Shown piece after piece: positions 15,960 to 24,560 of a DNA stretch of 64,000 bases. Origin of the DNA: Bog-473 sp963788585 (GTDB taxonomy: Bacteria > Actinomycetota > Acidimicrobiia > Acidimicrobiales > RAAP-2); NCBI GenBank assembly GCA_963788585.1, contig CAWBHA010000003.1, positions 2,294,001 to 2,358,000 on the forward strand, in the 5' to 3' direction. How positions within the stretch are numbered: the stretch's first letter is position 1; each line of letters starts with the position of its first letter. The position numbers and the translations under genes are program-made. The notes under the pieces are model-generated. The model had not been told where the DNA came from. It did no database searches and saw only the letters and a program-made list of their open reading frames with translations.

Positions 15960-17204
15960 TCAGGCGAACACGAGGGGTGCGCGCCGGACCCCCGCGATCA
16001 CCGGGCTCGCCGTGCGCTCGACCTCACCGGCCAGCGAGACAGTCTCGAATCGGTCGAGCAGCTCCGAAAGCACGATCCGACCCTCGAGCCGGGCCAAGGC
16101 GGCGCCCAGACAGAAGTGTGGGCCGAAGCCGAAGCTCACGTGCGGATTCGGGTTGCGGTCGATCCGCAATTCCTCGGAGTCGTCACCGAACACCTCCTCG
16201 TCCCGATTGGCCGACGCGTAGACCAACAGCACCGGGTCACCCTCGGCAACCGAGACGCCACGGATGGTGGCGGCAGCGGTCGCCGTTCGCATGAACGAGA
16301 TCACCGGCGTCGTCCACCGCAGCAGCTCCTCCACGGCGTTCGGCACCAGCGACCGATCGGCCCGAAGCGCCGCCCATTGCTCTGGATTCTCGGCGAGCGC
16401 CACCAGCCCGCCGGACACGAGGTTCCGAGTGGTCTCATTCCCGGCTACCAGCAGCTGGATGAGGAACATCGCCAGCTCCGCCTCGCTCAACTCCTCGCCC
16501 TCGCTCTCGCTCTCTGGATGGCTGCCCACGGTCGCCAGCACCGACACGAGATCGTCGGCCGGCGCCCGCCGCCGCTCCTCCGCCACGCCGATCAGGTACT
16601 CCCACATCTCGCCCTGTAGCTGGGCGCGCTGTTCCTCGGAGCGCTCGGACTCGCCCGGGATCACCGCCTCGGACCACTCGAAGAAGCGGGGCCATTGCGA
16701 TCCGTCCACCCCGAGCAGTTCGCAGATGACCTGCAACGGGAACGGGATGGACAGCTCCTGCACGACGTCGAAGGCCACCCCACCCTCGATCCGCTCGAGC
16801 AGCGCCGCCGCCTTCGCCCTCACCCCCGCCTCCATCAGCCGCACCATCGACGGCTTGAACCCCGGCTGGACGAGGCGCCGGTAGCGCGTATGCCGCGGCG
16901 GGTCGGTGTGCATCATCGTCGGGGGGTCGTCGTAGGACGCCCCGATCTCGTCGACGAGGATCCCCCTGGATGAGCAGAACCCACCGGGGTCGGCGCCGAT
17001 GTGCGACACCTCCGGGTGCGTCATGACCGCCCAAAAGCCGCCGCCCTCGCGCTCCACCCAACACACGGGCGCCGTCCGCCGTAACTCTGCATACAAGGTG
17101 AAGGGGTCACCGCCCGAATACAGCCCAGGGTCGAGCAGGCGGCCCGCATCGGCCGCAGTCGACCCTGCTGTTGACCCCGCTGCTGACCCTGCCCCTGACG
17201 TCAT
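15960..17204 (-). CDS. Cytochrome P450
   Basis: This is a soluble bacterial class-I cytochrome P450 of 414 aa. The I-helix oxygen-activation motif AGNETT is at about 254-259, the K-helix ExxR is in NAVEELLRW, and the heme-binding loop FGFGPHFCLGAALAR has its thiolate Cys at about 365. The N-terminus has an Ala/Gly/Ser/Thr-rich tail with STAGSTAA and no membrane anchor. The stop of the cupin gene upstream is only 5 bp before its start, so the two are co-transcribed. It would need ferredoxin and reductase partners, which are not seen in this window. Confidence 0.95.
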   Translation of the reverse strand: MTSGAGSAAGSTAGSTAADAGRLLDPGLYSGGDPFTLYAELRRTAPVCWVEREGGGFWAVMTHPEVSHIGADPGGFCSSRGILVDEIGASYDDPPTMMHTDPPRHTRYRRLVQPGFKPSMVRLMEAGVRAKAAALLERIEGGVAFDVVQELSIPFPLQVICELLGVDGSQWPRFFEWSEAVIPGESERSEEQRAQLQGEMWEYLIGVAEERRRAPADDLVSVLATVGSHPESESEGEELSEAELAMFLIQLLVAGNETTRNLVSGGLVALAENPEQWAALRADRSLVPNAVEELLRWTTPVISFMRTATAAATIRGVSVAEGDPVLLVYASANRDEEVFGDDSEELRIDRNPNPHVSFGFGPHFCLGAALARLEGRIVLSELLDRFETVSLAGEVERTASPVIAGVRRAPLVFA

Positions 17205-17209
17205 TGGGT

Positions 17210-17686
17210 TCAGACGATGATGCCGTTGGGCCGCGGGTCGCCCTGGGCCTCAAGCAGGGCGTAGTAGGCGTCGAGCGTGTTTGGGCCGTCCGAGACGGAC
17301 TCGACCGACCCATCCTCGGCGAGGTTCAACAGCGCGCCCTCGATGATGAAGCACACGTCGGTGTCCCCGATGTTGTCCTCGGGGACGTGCAGGGTGTGTA
17401 CCGAGTTGGCCGGCTCGAAGAGGTACGACCCGGACGTCACGTAGAAGTCGTACTCGAGGTAGTGCCACCGACCGGCCGAGGTGAATGCGTCGACGGACCC
17501 GGTGTGGCGATGGGTCTGGAGCTGCACGCCGGGCTTGAAACGGTTCAGGATGACCCAGGTCCCGTGTTGGACGTCGAAGCGGACCACCTTGAGCAGGACG
17601 CCGATGCCCGTGTCGGCCCATGGCGCGTCTTCGTCGCTGACGAGCCGGACCGTGTCCTTCGGGTTGGCGGGAGTGGCGATCGACAT
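17210..17686 (-). CDS. Cupin, 2,4'-dihydroxyacetophenone dioxygenase-like
   Basis: This 158-aa single-domain cupin has a metal site formed by LQTHRHTGSVDAFTSAGRWHYLEYD (His-x-His and Glu) and a later His in EPANSVHTLHVPED. The 'GRWHYLEYDF...GSYLFEPANSVHTL' layout is that of 2,4'-dihydroxyacetophenone dioxygenase-type non-heme iron enzymes, which cleave a C-C bond next to an aromatic ketone. It may act with the neighbouring P450 and amidase in aromatic catabolism (inference). An AAAGGAG ribosome-binding site precedes ATG 17686. Confidence 0.85.
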   Translation of the reverse strand: MSIATPANPKDTVRLVSDEDAPWADTGIGVLLKVVRFDVQHGTWVILNRFKPGVQLQTHRHTGSVDAFTSAGRWHYLEYDFYVTSGSYLFEPANSVHTLHVPEDNIGDTDVCFIIEGALLNLAEDGSVESVSDGPNTLDAYYALLEAQGDPRPNGIIV

Positions 17687-17699
17687 GGCAACTGCTCCT

Positions 17700-17770
17700 T
17701 TGGTCGCTCTGTGCTTCTTTGGTCGCTCTGTGCTTCTTTGGTCGCTCTGTGCTTCTTTGGTCGCTCGGAG
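17700..17770. repeat. 19-bp tandem repeat upstream of the cupin gene
   Basis: Four copies of a 19-bp unit (TTTGGTCGCTCTGTGCTTC), at period 19 from 17702, 17721, 17740 and 17759, fill the gap between the amidase and cupin genes. The first copy abuts the cupin ribosome-binding site, so copy number would change the leader length. Confidence 0.9.
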
Positions 17771-17781
17771 TGACGCCTGGC

Positions 17782-19200
17782 CTAAGCAGGGATGGGTGCG
17801 AGCGTATCGAGGTCCAGGGCGGCCTCCAGGGCCGCCGCCGTGCGGAGGACAACAAGGTCCCCGTGCTGGGGTCCGACGAGCTGCACCCCGATTGGCAGGC
17901 CCTCACTGCTCAGGCCGGCGCATACAGAGGCGGCGGGGGAGCGGGTCATGTTGAACGGATAGGTGAAGTGCACCCAATTCGCAGTCGTCTCGCCGTTGAC
18001 CGTGCTCGTGATCTCCCCGGCGTGCGGAGCCACGGCCGCGCAGGTGGGCGTGACCAGGATGCGGCACGTGCGGAACAACTCGACCAATTTCAGGTTCATG
18101 AGGTGGAAGCGGTCGAAGACCTGCAAGATCTGCTCGGCGGTGGTGGACTGCGCCACGTCGACGAAGTGGCGCAGCACGGGGTGCACCTCGCCCCAGCGCG
18201 GGTGGTCGAAATAGGGACGCAAGGTCCGGAGGGTGGCGGCCGCAGTCAAGGTGAGGAAATCATCGACGGGGTCGGCATCAAAAACCTCGTCGATGACGAC
18301 GACCTCGGCGCCCAACGACTCGAGGCAGTTAACCGCCTTGGCACAGGCCGCGGCCACCTCGGTGTCGACCGTGGCGTATCCAAGAGTCGGGGAGTAGGCG
18401 ATCTGGATCGGGACGTGGGGATCGTCGAGGGCGGCGAGCCAGCTCGCCTCGGGACGGGGGAGTGCGCGCAGGTCGGTCGGGTCGGGGCCCACGGCGACGT
18501 CGAGGGCGCGGGTGACGTCGGCGATGCGGCGGGCCATGGGACCGTTGGTCGAGAGGTCTATCCAGCCGGGCGGATTTGGGCCGCCGGCGGGAACCCTCCC
18601 CAGGCTCGGCTTCATGCCCGACAGGCCGCAGCAGGCGCTTGGGATCCGGATGGAGCCTCCGCCGTCGGATCCGGTGGCGAGCGGCACCATGCCGGCCGCC
18701 AGCGCGGCCGAGCTGCCTCCGGAGGATCCGCCCGGCCCCCTGGATATGTCGAACGGGTTCAATGACGGGCCGAAAATCGCGTTGGACGTGTTCCCCATCC
18801 AGCCGAACTCGGGAGTGTTGGTCTTGCCGACGATCACGCACCCAGCGGCTCGCATCCGCGCGATGAACGGGTCGTCGGCCGTGGCCGGCGGGTCGTCGGC
18901 GTGCAGAGCCGACCCGTAGGTGGTGACGTAGCCCGCAGCATTCTGCAGGTCCTTGACGCCCAGTGGGATCCCGCCCAGAGGCCCAGGGTCGCTGCCACCG
19001 GCGATCTTGGCGTCGATGGCGTCAGCCTCGGCAAGGGCCCGTTCCCCATCCACAGCGACGAAGGCGTTGTACGTCGGGTTCAGTCTTTGGATCAGATCGA
19101 GGGCGGCCTCGGTGAGCTCCCGGGCGCTGCGCTCCTTGGACCTGACCCAGTGGGCCAGTTCTTTCAAAGAGGTCGTGCGAAAGTCCATCTCTAGGGTCAT
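17782..19200 (-). CDS. Amidase (amidase-signature family)
   Basis: This is a 472-aa Ser-cisSer-Lys hydrolase. The catalytic lysine is in GIPLGVKDLQ (about K83), the glycine/serine-rich signature is RGPGGSSGGSSAALAAG (cis-Ser about 159) and the nucleophile lies in GSDGGGSIRIPS (about S183). All three are present and the length is normal. It would hydrolyse an amide to acid and ammonia; the substrate is not known. It is not a clear GatA, since no gatB or gatC is adjacent. AAAGGGGG precedes ATG 19200. It lies within the P450/cupin/LLM run of minus-strand genes. Confidence 0.93.
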   Translation of the reverse strand: MTLEMDFRTTSLKELAHWVRSKERSARELTEAALDLIQRLNPTYNAFVAVDGERALAEADAIDAKIAGGSDPGPLGGIPLGVKDLQNAAGYVTTYGSALHADDPPATADDPFIARMRAAGCVIVGKTNTPEFGWMGNTSNAIFGPSLNPFDISRGPGGSSGGSSAALAAGMVPLATGSDGGGSIRIPSACCGLSGMKPSLGRVPAGGPNPPGWIDLSTNGPMARRIADVTRALDVAVGPDPTDLRALPRPEASWLAALDDPHVPIQIAYSPTLGYATVDTEVAAACAKAVNCLESLGAEVVVIDEVFDADPVDDFLTLTAAATLRTLRPYFDHPRWGEVHPVLRHFVDVAQSTTAEQILQVFDRFHLMNLKLVELFRTCRILVTPTCAAVAPHAGEITSTVNGETTANWVHFTYPFNMTRSPAASVCAGLSSEGLPIGVQLVGPQHGDLVVLRTAAALEAALDLDTLAPIPA

Positions 19201-19213
19201 GTTGTCCGCCCCC

Positions 19214-19277
19214 TTTCGACGGCTTGGTATTTCGACGGCTGCGTATTTCGACGGCTCGGTATTTCGGCGGTTCGGTA
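19214..19277. repeat. 16-bp tandem repeat upstream of the amidase gene
   Basis: Four copies of a 16-bp unit (TTTCGACGGCTCGGTA and variants) start at 19214, 19230, 19246 and 19262. They lie in the presumed amidase promoter or leader and immediately precede its ribosome-binding site. Confidence 0.9.
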
Positions 19278-19295
19278 CCCCTACTGCTTAACCGG

Positions 19296-20282
19296 TTATC
19301 CGGCCGAGGGTGAGAGGCCGGCCACCGCGTCGGCGAGGTCGATGCCGATCGGGATGATGGCCGGGGCGGGGATGGTGACCCCGTTGTCGACGTAGCGTTG
19401 CACGTGGGCCTTGCACTCAGCCACCGAGCCGTGCACGACCAGCTGATCGACCACCTCGTCGGGGATCGACTCGAGTGCCGCCTTGCGGTCGCCGCTCGAC
19501 CAGGCGTCCCACATGTCCTGCAGGGCGGGACCACGCCCCAGCCAACGCTGGAACTCCGCGTAGGCCTCGACGTTGAGGTAGGCGGTGATCATCCGCCGGC
19601 CGATCGTGCGGGCGACGTCCGCGTCCTCCGTGACGATGACGAAGATCCGGGCGACGATCTCGCGAGGTATGCCCTGGGCCGCCTTCTCCACTTCGGCCAC
19701 CGAGGTGGGCACGTCGTCGGCGCTGAGCCAATTCAGGATGGCCCCGTCGGCCTCTCGGCCTGCCAGGTGCAACATCCCGGGCCGCAGCGCAGCCAGGTAG
19801 ATGGGTGGCAGCTGCTCGGGGACACGCGACAGCCGGAATCCCCTGACGCGGAATGTGGAGAATTCCTCGGTCACCTTCTCGCCGCTGAACGCCATGCGGA
19901 GGAAGCGCAGGATATCTTTCACGCGGCCGTATTGATTCTCGAACGCCAGACCGTTCCAGTTGGCGACGATCGCCTCCGAGGATGCGCCGAGGCCGCAGGC
20001 GAAACGACCGGGTGCGGCATCGGCCATCGCAGCGACACTCTGGGCCAGCAGCGCTGGGCCACGTGTGTAGGCAGGAGTGATAGCCACGCCGAGATTCAGC
20101 GAGGGCTCCCAGGCCGCGGCGAGCGCGAGCGGCGTGAACCCGTCGGCGCCGTCCACCTCTGCTGACCAGATGTCGGTGTAGCCGAGCTCTCGGATTCGGG
20201 TGAACCATTCACGGTGGGCGTGGAGCGGAATCCCGTCGAAGGGGATCGTGATGCCCGGTCGCGGGGTTCCGGCCGCGCTCAC
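19296..20282 (-). CDS. LLM-class F420-dependent oxidoreductase
   Basis: This is a 328-aa TIM-barrel luciferase-like monooxygenase (LLM) protein. It has the N-terminal FDGIPLHAHREWFTRIRELGYTDIWSAE, the ITPAYTRGPALLAQSVAAMADAAPGRF segment, GLGASSEAIV, and the ENQYGRVKDILRFLRMAFSG helix typical of actinobacterial F420-dependent members. It should use F420 (or FMN) to oxidise or reduce a small organic substrate. Its GTG start overlaps the PPK2 stop (GTGA), so it is translationally coupled to PPK2 and the DNA methyltransferase upstream. Confidence 0.92.
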   Translation of the reverse strand: MSAAGTPRPGITIPFDGIPLHAHREWFTRIRELGYTDIWSAEVDGADGFTPLALAAAWEPSLNLGVAITPAYTRGPALLAQSVAAMADAAPGRFACGLGASSEAIVANWNGLAFENQYGRVKDILRFLRMAFSGEKVTEEFSTFRVRGFRLSRVPEQLPPIYLAALRPGMLHLAGREADGAILNWLSADDVPTSVAEVEKAAQGIPREIVARIFVIVTEDADVARTIGRRMITAYLNVEAYAEFQRWLGRGPALQDMWDAWSSGDRKAALESIPDEVVDQLVVHGSVAECKAHVQRYVDNGVTIPAPAIIPIGIDLADAVAGLSPSAG

Positions 20283-21325
20283 GCCTGCACCCGCTCGTCC
20301 GCCCCGGCGGATCCATTGGCATTGGCCGCGTCGGGATTGGGATTGTCACTGGCCCGGCCGCCGGGACCAAGCTGGAACTCCGCGTCATCGAACATCAGGG
20401 CGAGCTCGGTTTTCTCCTCCTCGGCGTCGTTCAGGGGGACGAAGACGCCCCAGCGCGCCATGCCCTCTTCCATGCGCCGGATGACCGTCTCGATCACGTC
20501 TACCCGTCCGTGGCGTTTGTTCTCCGACGAGATGACGTCCCAGGGGGCGAGCGGACCGTTCGTCAGGCGGAGCATGTCGGAGACGGCCTCGTCGTATTCG
20601 GCCCGTTTCTCTCGGTTGCGCCAGTCCTCGGCAGTCAGCTTCCACGACTTCAATGGGTCGTCACGCCGCCGCTCGAAGCGGCGCAGCTGCTCCTCGTGCG
20701 ACATGTGCATCCACAGCTTGATGACGATCATTCCTTCCTCGGCCAGCGTGTGCTCGAAATCGTTGATCTCCTGATAGGCCCGCTGCCACTGCACTTCGGT
20801 CGCCAGGTTCTCCACCCGTTCCACGAGAACGCGCCCGTACCAACTGCGGTCGAAGATCGTCATGCCGCCCCATCCGGGGAGAGGTGGCCAGAAGCGCCAA
20901 AGAAAGTGATGGCGCAGCTCGTCGGGCGTGGGGGCCGCAAAGGGCGCCACGTGCACATGACGAGGGTCGAGGGGCTCGACCAACCGTTTTATCGCACCTC
21001 CCTTGCCGGCGGCGTCCCATCCCTCGAAGACGATGCACACCGGAGGACCGAGCCTCCCCTCGTTGAGCTGGCCTCCGTTGATCAGTCGCAGGTGCAACAG
21101 GCGGCGTTGCGCCTTGCCCAGGCGCTTGCCCTCCTCGTCTTTGGAGAGCTTCAGTGAGAGGTCGGAGTCCTCGAGCCGTGGGTACGTGCGCTCCTGCGCG
21201 TCAACCTGGCCAGACTCGACGGGCTCGCCCGGACGGACCGATGCCGCGGGCACGCTGGCACCCTGGTTGCGACTCGAGCCGGCGTCATGGCGGCCACTTT
21301 GACCTCCGTGATCGTGCTTGCTCAC
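20279..21325 (-). CDS. Polyphosphate kinase 2 family protein
   Basis: This is a 348-aa PPK2-family nucleotide/polyphosphate phosphotransferase. Walker A is FEGWDAAGKGGAIKRL at about residues 90-105, followed by the lid and Walker B features (HHFLWRFWPPLPGWGGMTIFDRSWYGRVLVERVE). It probably interconverts polyphosphate and nucleoside phosphates. The N-terminal 50 residues are low-complexity and the C-terminus is Asn/Asp/Ala-rich. GTG 21325 is chosen because it overlaps the methyltransferase stop (GTGA); upstream extension of the frame would run through the methyltransferase repeat tail. Confidence 0.93.
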   Translation of the reverse strand: MSKHDHGGQSGRHDAGSSRNQGASVPAASVRPGEPVESGQVDAQERTYPRLEDSDLSLKLSKDEEGKRLGKAQRRLLHLRLINGGQLNEGRLGPPVCIVFEGWDAAGKGGAIKRLVEPLDPRHVHVAPFAAPTPDELRHHFLWRFWPPLPGWGGMTIFDRSWYGRVLVERVENLATEVQWQRAYQEINDFEHTLAEEGMIVIKLWMHMSHEEQLRRFERRRDDPLKSWKLTAEDWRNREKRAEYDEAVSDMLRLTNGPLAPWDVISSENKRHGRVDVIETVIRRMEEGMARWGVFVPLNDAEEEKTELALMFDDAEFQLGPGGRASDNPNPDAANANGSAGADERVQA

Positions 21326-22653
21326 GTCGTCTGTTGTAGCCGATCCATCGCGGATGCGCTGACCTTCATGGAGACCGGAGCATTCGACGCCGAGCCGGAT
21401 CCTGTTCGAGAGGCACGTGATGTAGTGGATTCGCTGGCTGCGGATGACCGGGATGACCGGGATGACCGGGATGACCGGGATGACCGGGATGACCGGGATG
21501 ACCGGGATGACCGGGATGACCCGGATGAGCCAGCCATCGACTCGATCGCCTCCACGACCCTGTGCACAGTCGCGACCTCGCCGGCGATCACCAGCAACTC
21601 CCGGTTGGAGAGGCGTCCTACCCGGCCGACCTTTTTCCCGGATGGGTCGAAGATGCCGATCCGGGCTCCGACGTAGCGGGCCGAGTCGAAGGCGAGCGTT
21701 GCCACCTCGCGACGCACTGGTCTCGCACTGCCGCCGGACTGCCGCGCTGCGCACATCGCCTCGAGCTCCTCGAGCTCGAGCCACGATTCGTCGTTGTAGG
21801 AAAGCACCAGCAGGTCGCAGTCCACAGATTGGACCACCGACGCAAGCGCAGCGGGCATCGTCCGTTTCGAGTTGAACCCGGATCGTGTGGATGGGTCACG
21901 GGCATCCACCCGTTTGCGGGCGACCCCGTAGGCCTCTGGCGCATCCCAGGCGACCAACGTCTCCCACACGTGGTAGTTGGTGAAATACCGGTGTTGGTTG
22001 TACGGCGGATCCAAATAGGCCAGGTCGAAGTGCCCCAGCGCCGTCGCCGATGCGCCACCCGATCCGACACATGACGCCGAACCCGACGCCAACTCCACGG
22101 CGTCGCCCCGGATGGCGCGCCCACCTCCCGCCAGCAGCTCGGGCACCCGCAGCTCCAGGAGATTGAACGACCGGGGTGCCCATTGCTTTACGAACGCCAT
22201 CTGCACGCCCGTCGTCGAGTCGACGCGGTCCGACGCCTCGATGAGCGACGTCAACAAGATGGGATACAGGGGTGACCCTGCATGCTCCGACTCGATGCGG
22301 TCGCGCACGGCATCGATCCGCATCGCATTGTGTGGTTGGAAGAACCGCGCCTGCCGGCTGAACGTCTCGGTGACGTAGCCGTCGACGCCGGGCAGGGCGT
22401 TGAGGCGGGTGACCGCCGCCCTGAGTGCGCCGGAATCGGTGGCGGCGGCATCCGTCTCCACATACGTTTGGGCGAAGACGTGCGCGTAGCGGGCGCTGTC
22501 GACAGCGGTGACGTGGACGCCCTGGGCCTTGAACGCTTGGGCGACGCGGGTGGTGCCCGTGAAGAGATCGAGCGCGGTGCGGGTATCGGCCGCCTCGCAG
22601 AGGCGGGCGAGGACGGGGACGAGGCGGCGCTTGGAGCCCAGGTACTTGATCAC
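21322..22653 (-). CDS. D12-class N6-adenine DNA methyltransferase with RSS-repeat tail
   Basis: This product of about 443 aa starts VIKYLGSKRRLVPVLARL, as in Dam/MboIIA-type D12 enzymes, has the SAM loop LDLFTGTTRVAQAF (about 28-41) and the catalytic DPPY in LAYLDPPYNQHRYF (about 215-218). It should methylate adenine N6 in DNA. No restriction gene is adjacent, so it may be an orphan or regulatory enzyme. The C-terminal tail is (RSS)n, encoded by a 9-bp repeat. A TTG at 22692 is in frame, but GTG 22653 matches the family N-terminus. Confidence 0.88.
   Translation of the reverse strand: MIKYLGSKRRLVPVLARLCEAADTRTALDLFTGTTRVAQAFKAQGVHVTAVDSARYAHVFAQTYVETDAAATDSGALRAAVTRLNALPGVDGYVTETFSRQARFFQPHNAMRIDAVRDRIESEHAGSPLYPILLTSLIEASDRVDSTTGVQMAFVKQWAPRSFNLLELRVPELLAGGGRAIRGDAVELASGSASCVGSGGASATALGHFDLAYLDPPYNQHRYFTNYHVWETLVAWDAPEAYGVARKRVDARDPSTRSGFNSKRTMPAALASVVQSVDCDLLVLSYNDESWLELEELEAMCAARQSGGSARPVRREVATLAFDSARYVGARIGIFDPSGKKVGRVGRLSNRELLVIAGEVATVHRVVEAIESMAGSSGSSRSSRSSRSSRSSRSSRSSRSSRSSAASESTTSRASRTGSGSASNAPVSMKVSASAMDRLQQTT
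21442..21531. repeat. 9-bp minisatellite in the DNA methyltransferase tail
   Basis: Ten tandem 9-bp units (GGATGACCG and two variants) read on the minus strand as Arg-Ser-Ser triplets. Eight units are identical, which suggests recent slippage. Confidence 0.95.
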
Positions 22654-22699
22654 GCCGCAGTGGGAGGGGCGGTCGCCCGGGCCGTCACGCAACCCACCC

Positions 22700-22716
22700 T
22701 ACGATGGGCCGCCATG
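22700..22716 (+). promoter_or_regulatory. Leaderless-type -10 box overlapping a divergent -10
   Basis: TACGAT (22700-22705) lies 8 nt before ATG 22714. On the other strand the same bases read TAGGGT (complement of 22696-22701), a candidate -10 for the DNA methyltransferase operon. The two boxes share bases. Confidence 0.5.
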
Positions 22717-23409
22717 GCGAGTGTGGACCATCCAGAGTCGGCGGATTCGCACTGGGTCCGCTGGCACGAGCCCTACGAGGACCCCGACTCCCCGCTGTCG
22801 CTGCGGCTGCGGCTCGTGCAGTCCATGGTGCGCGACTTCCTCGATCGATGGCCCGCCGGCCACTCGGGACCTATTCGGATCGTCAGTCTGTGCGCCGGAC
22901 AGGGCCGGGACGTGATCGACGTCGTGTCGACCCATCCGCGGCGTGATGCGGTGTCCGCTCTCTTGGTGGAGCTCGATCCCGGGCTCGTGGACTTCGCGCA
23001 GGACCGCGCCGCCGCGGCCGGCGTGGCCGACCACGTGCGGGTCCAAGAGGGCGACGCCTCCCTCAGCGCCTGGTACGCCGAGTATCTTCCAGCCGACCTC
23101 GTGTTGGTCTGCGGCGTCTTCGGCAACATCAGTGGGTCCGACATCACCCACACCATCCAGGCACTCCCAGGATGGTGTGGGACCGGCGCCGAGGTCATCT
23201 GGACCCGCCACCGCCGCCCACCCGACGCCACGCCGGCCATCCGGTCCGACTTCGCCGACGCAGGGTTCACCGAGCTCGCCTTCGAGGCTCCCGACGGTTA
23301 CGTGCTCGCGGTAGGCCGCCATCGCCTGAATGGCGAGGCGCCGCCGGGATCGTTCGACCCCGCCCTCAAGCTCTTCGAGTTCAGGGGCGACGGCTCCCTG
23401 CCGGCGTGA
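22714..23409 (+). CDS. Class I SAM-dependent methyltransferase
   Basis: This 231-aa protein has a SAM-binding Rossmann fold: motif I is IRIVSLCAGQGRDVID, the acidic end of beta-2 is LLVELDPGLVDFAQDRA, and the later beta-4 segment is ADLVLVCGVFGNIS. The substrate is unknown. The N-terminal ADSHWVRWHEPYEDPDSPLSLRL segment recurs in actinobacterial hypothetical methyltransferases. The start is set by the TACGAT box 8 nt upstream. Its stop overlaps the next gene's GTG (GTGA), so the following membrane protein is coupled to it. Confidence 0.87.
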   Translation: MASVDHPESADSHWVRWHEPYEDPDSPLSLRLRLVQSMVRDFLDRWPAGHSGPIRIVSLCAGQGRDVIDVVSTHPRRDAVSALLVELDPGLVDFAQDRAAAAGVADHVRVQEGDASLSAWYAEYLPADLVLVCGVFGNISGSDITHTIQALPGWCGTGAEVIWTRHRRPPDATPAIRSDFADAGFTELAFEAPDGYVLAVGRHRLNGEAPPGSFDPALKLFEFRGDGSLPA

Positions 23410-24368
23410 GCGCCGGCCGCGGGCGCCGGGGGGAGCAGGAGCCGGATCTCGACGATCTGCTCAACCCGCTTCCGGACCCGGACCCGGGCCCAGACTCCGG
23501 TCCGAGTCGGGGTCGGGGGCGGCTCGATCCCGCGGCAGCCCCATCCAGGCGATTCCGGCCGCATCTCCGTCGCCATCGCCGCGGTCCCTACGATCGCTCC
23601 GTCCGGCCCGATCGCCGGCCCCATCCGAACCGCGACCCGTTGCACCCGCTCGAGCTGCTGTCCATGGGGTTGCGGACCCTGCGGCTCGAGCCGGGACGCG
23701 TGATCGTCCCCGCGCTGGTGATCTTCGGCCTCGATGCATTCCAAAGCACCTGGTTCACCGACATCGCAACCGATCACCTCGGATGGGAGTCGGTCACCGA
23801 CGTCGTCGTCTTCGGCGTGTCGTCGCTGGGTCTCACCTTCTACAGCGGCACGCTCGAACGCCTGGTCGGCGCGGTCGAGCGCAACCAGACGCCCCAACCT
23901 GTGAGCCAGGTGCTGGCCACGCTGCCGTGGATCCGCCTGATCCTGGCAGATGTGATCCTCGTCGTCGTCAGCGCGGTCGCCTCGCTCTTCCTCATCGTGC
24001 CGGGGCTGATCATTTCCACGCTGCTGGCGCTGGTGGGCCCCCTCATCAACCTCCTGGACTCTTCGGTCCCCGACGCCTTCCGGCGCTCGGTGCGCCTCGT
24101 ATGGCCGCACTTTTGGATCGTCTTCGTCATGATTACCGTGCCCCTGGCCGTGGAGCACGAGCTCGTGGTCCTCATCGCCGACGTCGTCCCCCACGAGAAC
24201 GTCTTCGCCGTCTTCTTCACCAACTTCGCCCTGGGCGCCTCGATCGGCCTCGTCCTCGGCCTGATCGAGGTGTCGCTGGCGGAGCGGCTCATCAGCGGAG
24301 CGCAGGGTCCCGGCCACGACGTACGCTCAGCGGACGTGGAGATGCCGGGCGGCACGGCGACGACATGA
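23406..24368 (+). CDS. Integral membrane protein of unknown function
   Basis: This is a 320-aa protein starting at GTG 23406, coupled to the methyltransferase by a GTGA overlap. The first 80 residues are polar, with a Pro/Asp/Arg-rich tract (DPDPGPDSG). Several hydrophobic segments follow (VIVPALVIFGLDAF, LILADVILVVVSAVASLFLIVPGLIISTLLALV, HFWIVFVMITVPLA, AVFFTNFALGASIGLVLGLIEV), giving about five or six helices. The 'FLIVPGLIISTLLALVGPLI' core resembles DUF975/YciC-like bacterial membrane proteins, a weak impression only. Confidence 0.78.
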   Translation: MSAGRGRRGEQEPDLDDLLNPLPDPDPGPDSGPSRGRGRLDPAAAPSRRFRPHLRRHRRGPYDRSVRPDRRPHPNRDPLHPLELLSMGLRTLRLEPGRVIVPALVIFGLDAFQSTWFTDIATDHLGWESVTDVVVFGVSSLGLTFYSGTLERLVGAVERNQTPQPVSQVLATLPWIRLILADVILVVVSAVASLFLIVPGLIISTLLALVGPLINLLDSSVPDAFRRSVRLVWPHFWIVFVMITVPLAVEHELVVLIADVVPHENVFAVFFTNFALGASIGLVLGLIEVSLAERLISGAQGPGHDVRSADVEMPGGTATT

Positions 24369-24480
24369 CGAGGGGCAGGGAGCCCGGCTGGATCGCTGGG
24401 TGCCCGACGGTGACCGGGCGCACGGAGCCGGAGGATCGAACCGCTACATAGATACACCGATGGCGCCGATAGAGCGGATA

Positions 24481-24514
24481 GACCGGAGCTGACCGGAGCT
24501 GACCGGAGCTGACC
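24481..24514. repeat. 10-bp tandem repeat upstream of the AIM24 gene
   Basis: Three exact copies and one partial copy of GACCGGAGCT lie in the 190-bp gap before the AIM24-family gene. Confidence 0.85.
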
Positions 24515-24560
24515 GACGAGGAAGTACGAGACACCACAACAGAGCACGAGGAGGCCAAGG

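Noticed and set aside
21442..21531. Possible CRISPR array
   Set aside because: The repeats are contiguous 9-bp units with no spacers and encode an RSS tail.
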